In this document: one piece after another, positions 63,077-64,000 of the stretch
How positions within the stretch are numbered: the first letter of the stretch is position 1
How the letters are laid out: each line of letters begins with the position of its first letter
NCBI RefSeq assembly: GCF_036370855.1
Contig: NC_088112.1
Location: forward strand, 15,988,469 to 16,052,468
Length of the DNA stretch: 64,000 nucleotides
Origin: Dromaius novaehollandiae
Taxonomy: Eukaryota > Chordata > Aves > Casuariiformes > Dromaiidae
Direction: 5' to 3'
The notes under the pieces: generated by a model
Told to the model about the DNA's origin: nothing
Database searches by the model: none
Seen by the model: only the letters and a program-made list of their open reading frames with translations
Position numbers and translations under genes: made by a program

Positions 63077-64000
63077 CTACAGAGAGTTAAAAAGGAGAGG
63101 GAGAGAGAAACGCACAGTCAGACAAGTTCAGAGCTATGCGCCTGAGCAGAGATGGCAGAATCGATAACCAGAGCACTACAGCAGTAAATGAAAATTGTGT
63201 GGCCATCCCTTAGCACTCTGCCACTCTCGCCTTGAGCACAGGCACAGGGTGAATGTCTACAGACTGATGTGCTCTTGGGCTCTGTGACACCAAATCACTG
63301 GAGGAAGCAGGATGTTAATTGTGTTAACTGTTGGCCAACTGCCAGTTTTCACAGGTAAGCCTATTTCTATTTAAGACTTCTCAAGCAAGCCTTGACAAAA
63401 CTCCTAAGGTGATGCTGCAGACAATACTCTCCCAGCTGAGATCAAAGACACCTGTTCTGCCATCCAGTCTAGTGCATACTGGCCTTCGAAACACAGCTCA
63501 AGCCAAGCTAGTGTTGCCCTGGCCTGGCCCCCATGCTCAGCATCCGTTCTTGCTCATAACTGGATGGCAGAAAGGGCAGTTTTCCCAAATTCTGACTTAT
63601 ATATGCATCACTCCCCTCATATATTCACACAGCTTTACATCCAGTAAAAGGGAGTCTCTTGCCAGTGTCTGAGCCTGTTTGGCAAATTCATGCCTGACTG
63701 AGCTGGAAGACACTGATGTGCCACTCAAGAGGGAAAGCAGCAGCAACTTTCCAATGCTGAATCCCTGCCGTGACCTCTGCTGCTGTACATTAGTGTTACA
63801 CACCTCAGTACAACTCTCTCTGGGGGCCCTATTGGGAAAGTCACTTTAGAGCGATTTCTTTCATCAAAACAAACTCTAACCCCATTAAATCAATTGGTCC
63901 AGCATGACGTGGTCACTTGTAATCCCACCTTCAAATCAATACCTTGGTGTGTTCCAAAAACACAGAAATAAGACCCTTAAGTGTAAAACCATACGGCAGG
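63077..64000 (-). other. STK10: STK10 intron, partial
   Basis: This is the sequence upstream of the most 5' visible STK10 exon. The preceding exon should end with the residues before RRQEL (human DEEMRFLR). I did not find it here, so the intron continues beyond the right edge. No repeats or other genes are recognised. Confidence 0.75.

Larger units (their letters stand above)
55615..64000 (-). other. STK10: STK10 (LOK) gene, 3' portion, running off the right edge
   Basis: Nine minus-strand exons encode the C-terminal part of serine/threonine kinase 10 (lymphocyte-oriented kinase). This is a germinal-centre-type Ste20 kinase that phosphorylates ezrin, radixin and moesin and can phosphorylate polo-like kinase 1. 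All junctions are GT-AG and all phases match. The joined protein of 350 residues plus stop follows the human sequence I recall with no missing piece. The close paralogue SLK was considered. The final exon ([12 protein letters not shown] at the end, compared with AKFFPYSSADAS in human STK10 and SKFYPIPSLHSTGS in SLK) and KKSLHI rather than KKSLRI identify STK10. The kinase domain and linker exons lie to the right of the window. Confidence 0.95.

Overview
The window is nuclear DNA of a vertebrate, most likely a bird. The coding sequence is split into short exons with GT-AG introns and spread over large non-coding spaces. The one interspersed repeat I recognise (about 5968-6545) is a 5'-truncated CR1 LINE of the kind that dominates bird genomes. 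CR1 also occurs in crocodilians and turtles, so these are not formally excluded. There is no operon, phage, plasmid, CRISPR array or other prokaryotic structure. Nearly all long open frames here are chance frames, and I left them out.

Two protein-coding genes are supported, both on the minus strand. (1) SH3PXD2B (TKS4), 5' part only: coding exon 1 at 48094-48165, exon 2 at 34157-34237 and exon 3 at 10419-10494. Together they encode the first 76 residues and part of a codon, the N-terminal half of the PX domain. The introns are 13.9 kb and 23.7 kb, and a third intron runs off the left edge. Exon 1 lies in a strong CpG island (core about 47.69-48.48 kb) that marks the promoter. (2) STK10 (LOK), 3' part only: nine consecutive coding exons between 63076 and 58470. 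They encode the C-terminal coiled-coil half (the PKK/SMC-like region of Ste20-type kinases), followed by a probable 2.8-kb 3' UTR with AATAAA signals near 55.7 kb. The kinase domain lies beyond the right edge.

Layout from left to right: 1-10418, SH3PXD2B intron 3 (part) with the CR1; 10419-10494, exon 3; 10495-34156, intron 2; 34157-34237, exon 2; 34238-48093, intron 1; 48094-48165, exon 1 inside the CpG island; about 48.4-55.6 kb, intergenic DNA with a 21-bp minisatellite and two unexplained open frames; about 55.6-58.47 kb, STK10 3' UTR; 58.47-63.08 kb, STK10 exons with short introns; 63077-64000, STK10 intron.

The two products do not form one pathway, though both act at the cell cortex. 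TKS4 is a Src-substrate scaffold of podosomes and invadopodia. STK10 phosphorylates ERM proteins and polo-like kinases. I found no new biological system. The observation most worth checking is gene order: here the 3' end of STK10 faces the 5' end of SH3PXD2B, which differs from the human order as I remember it.
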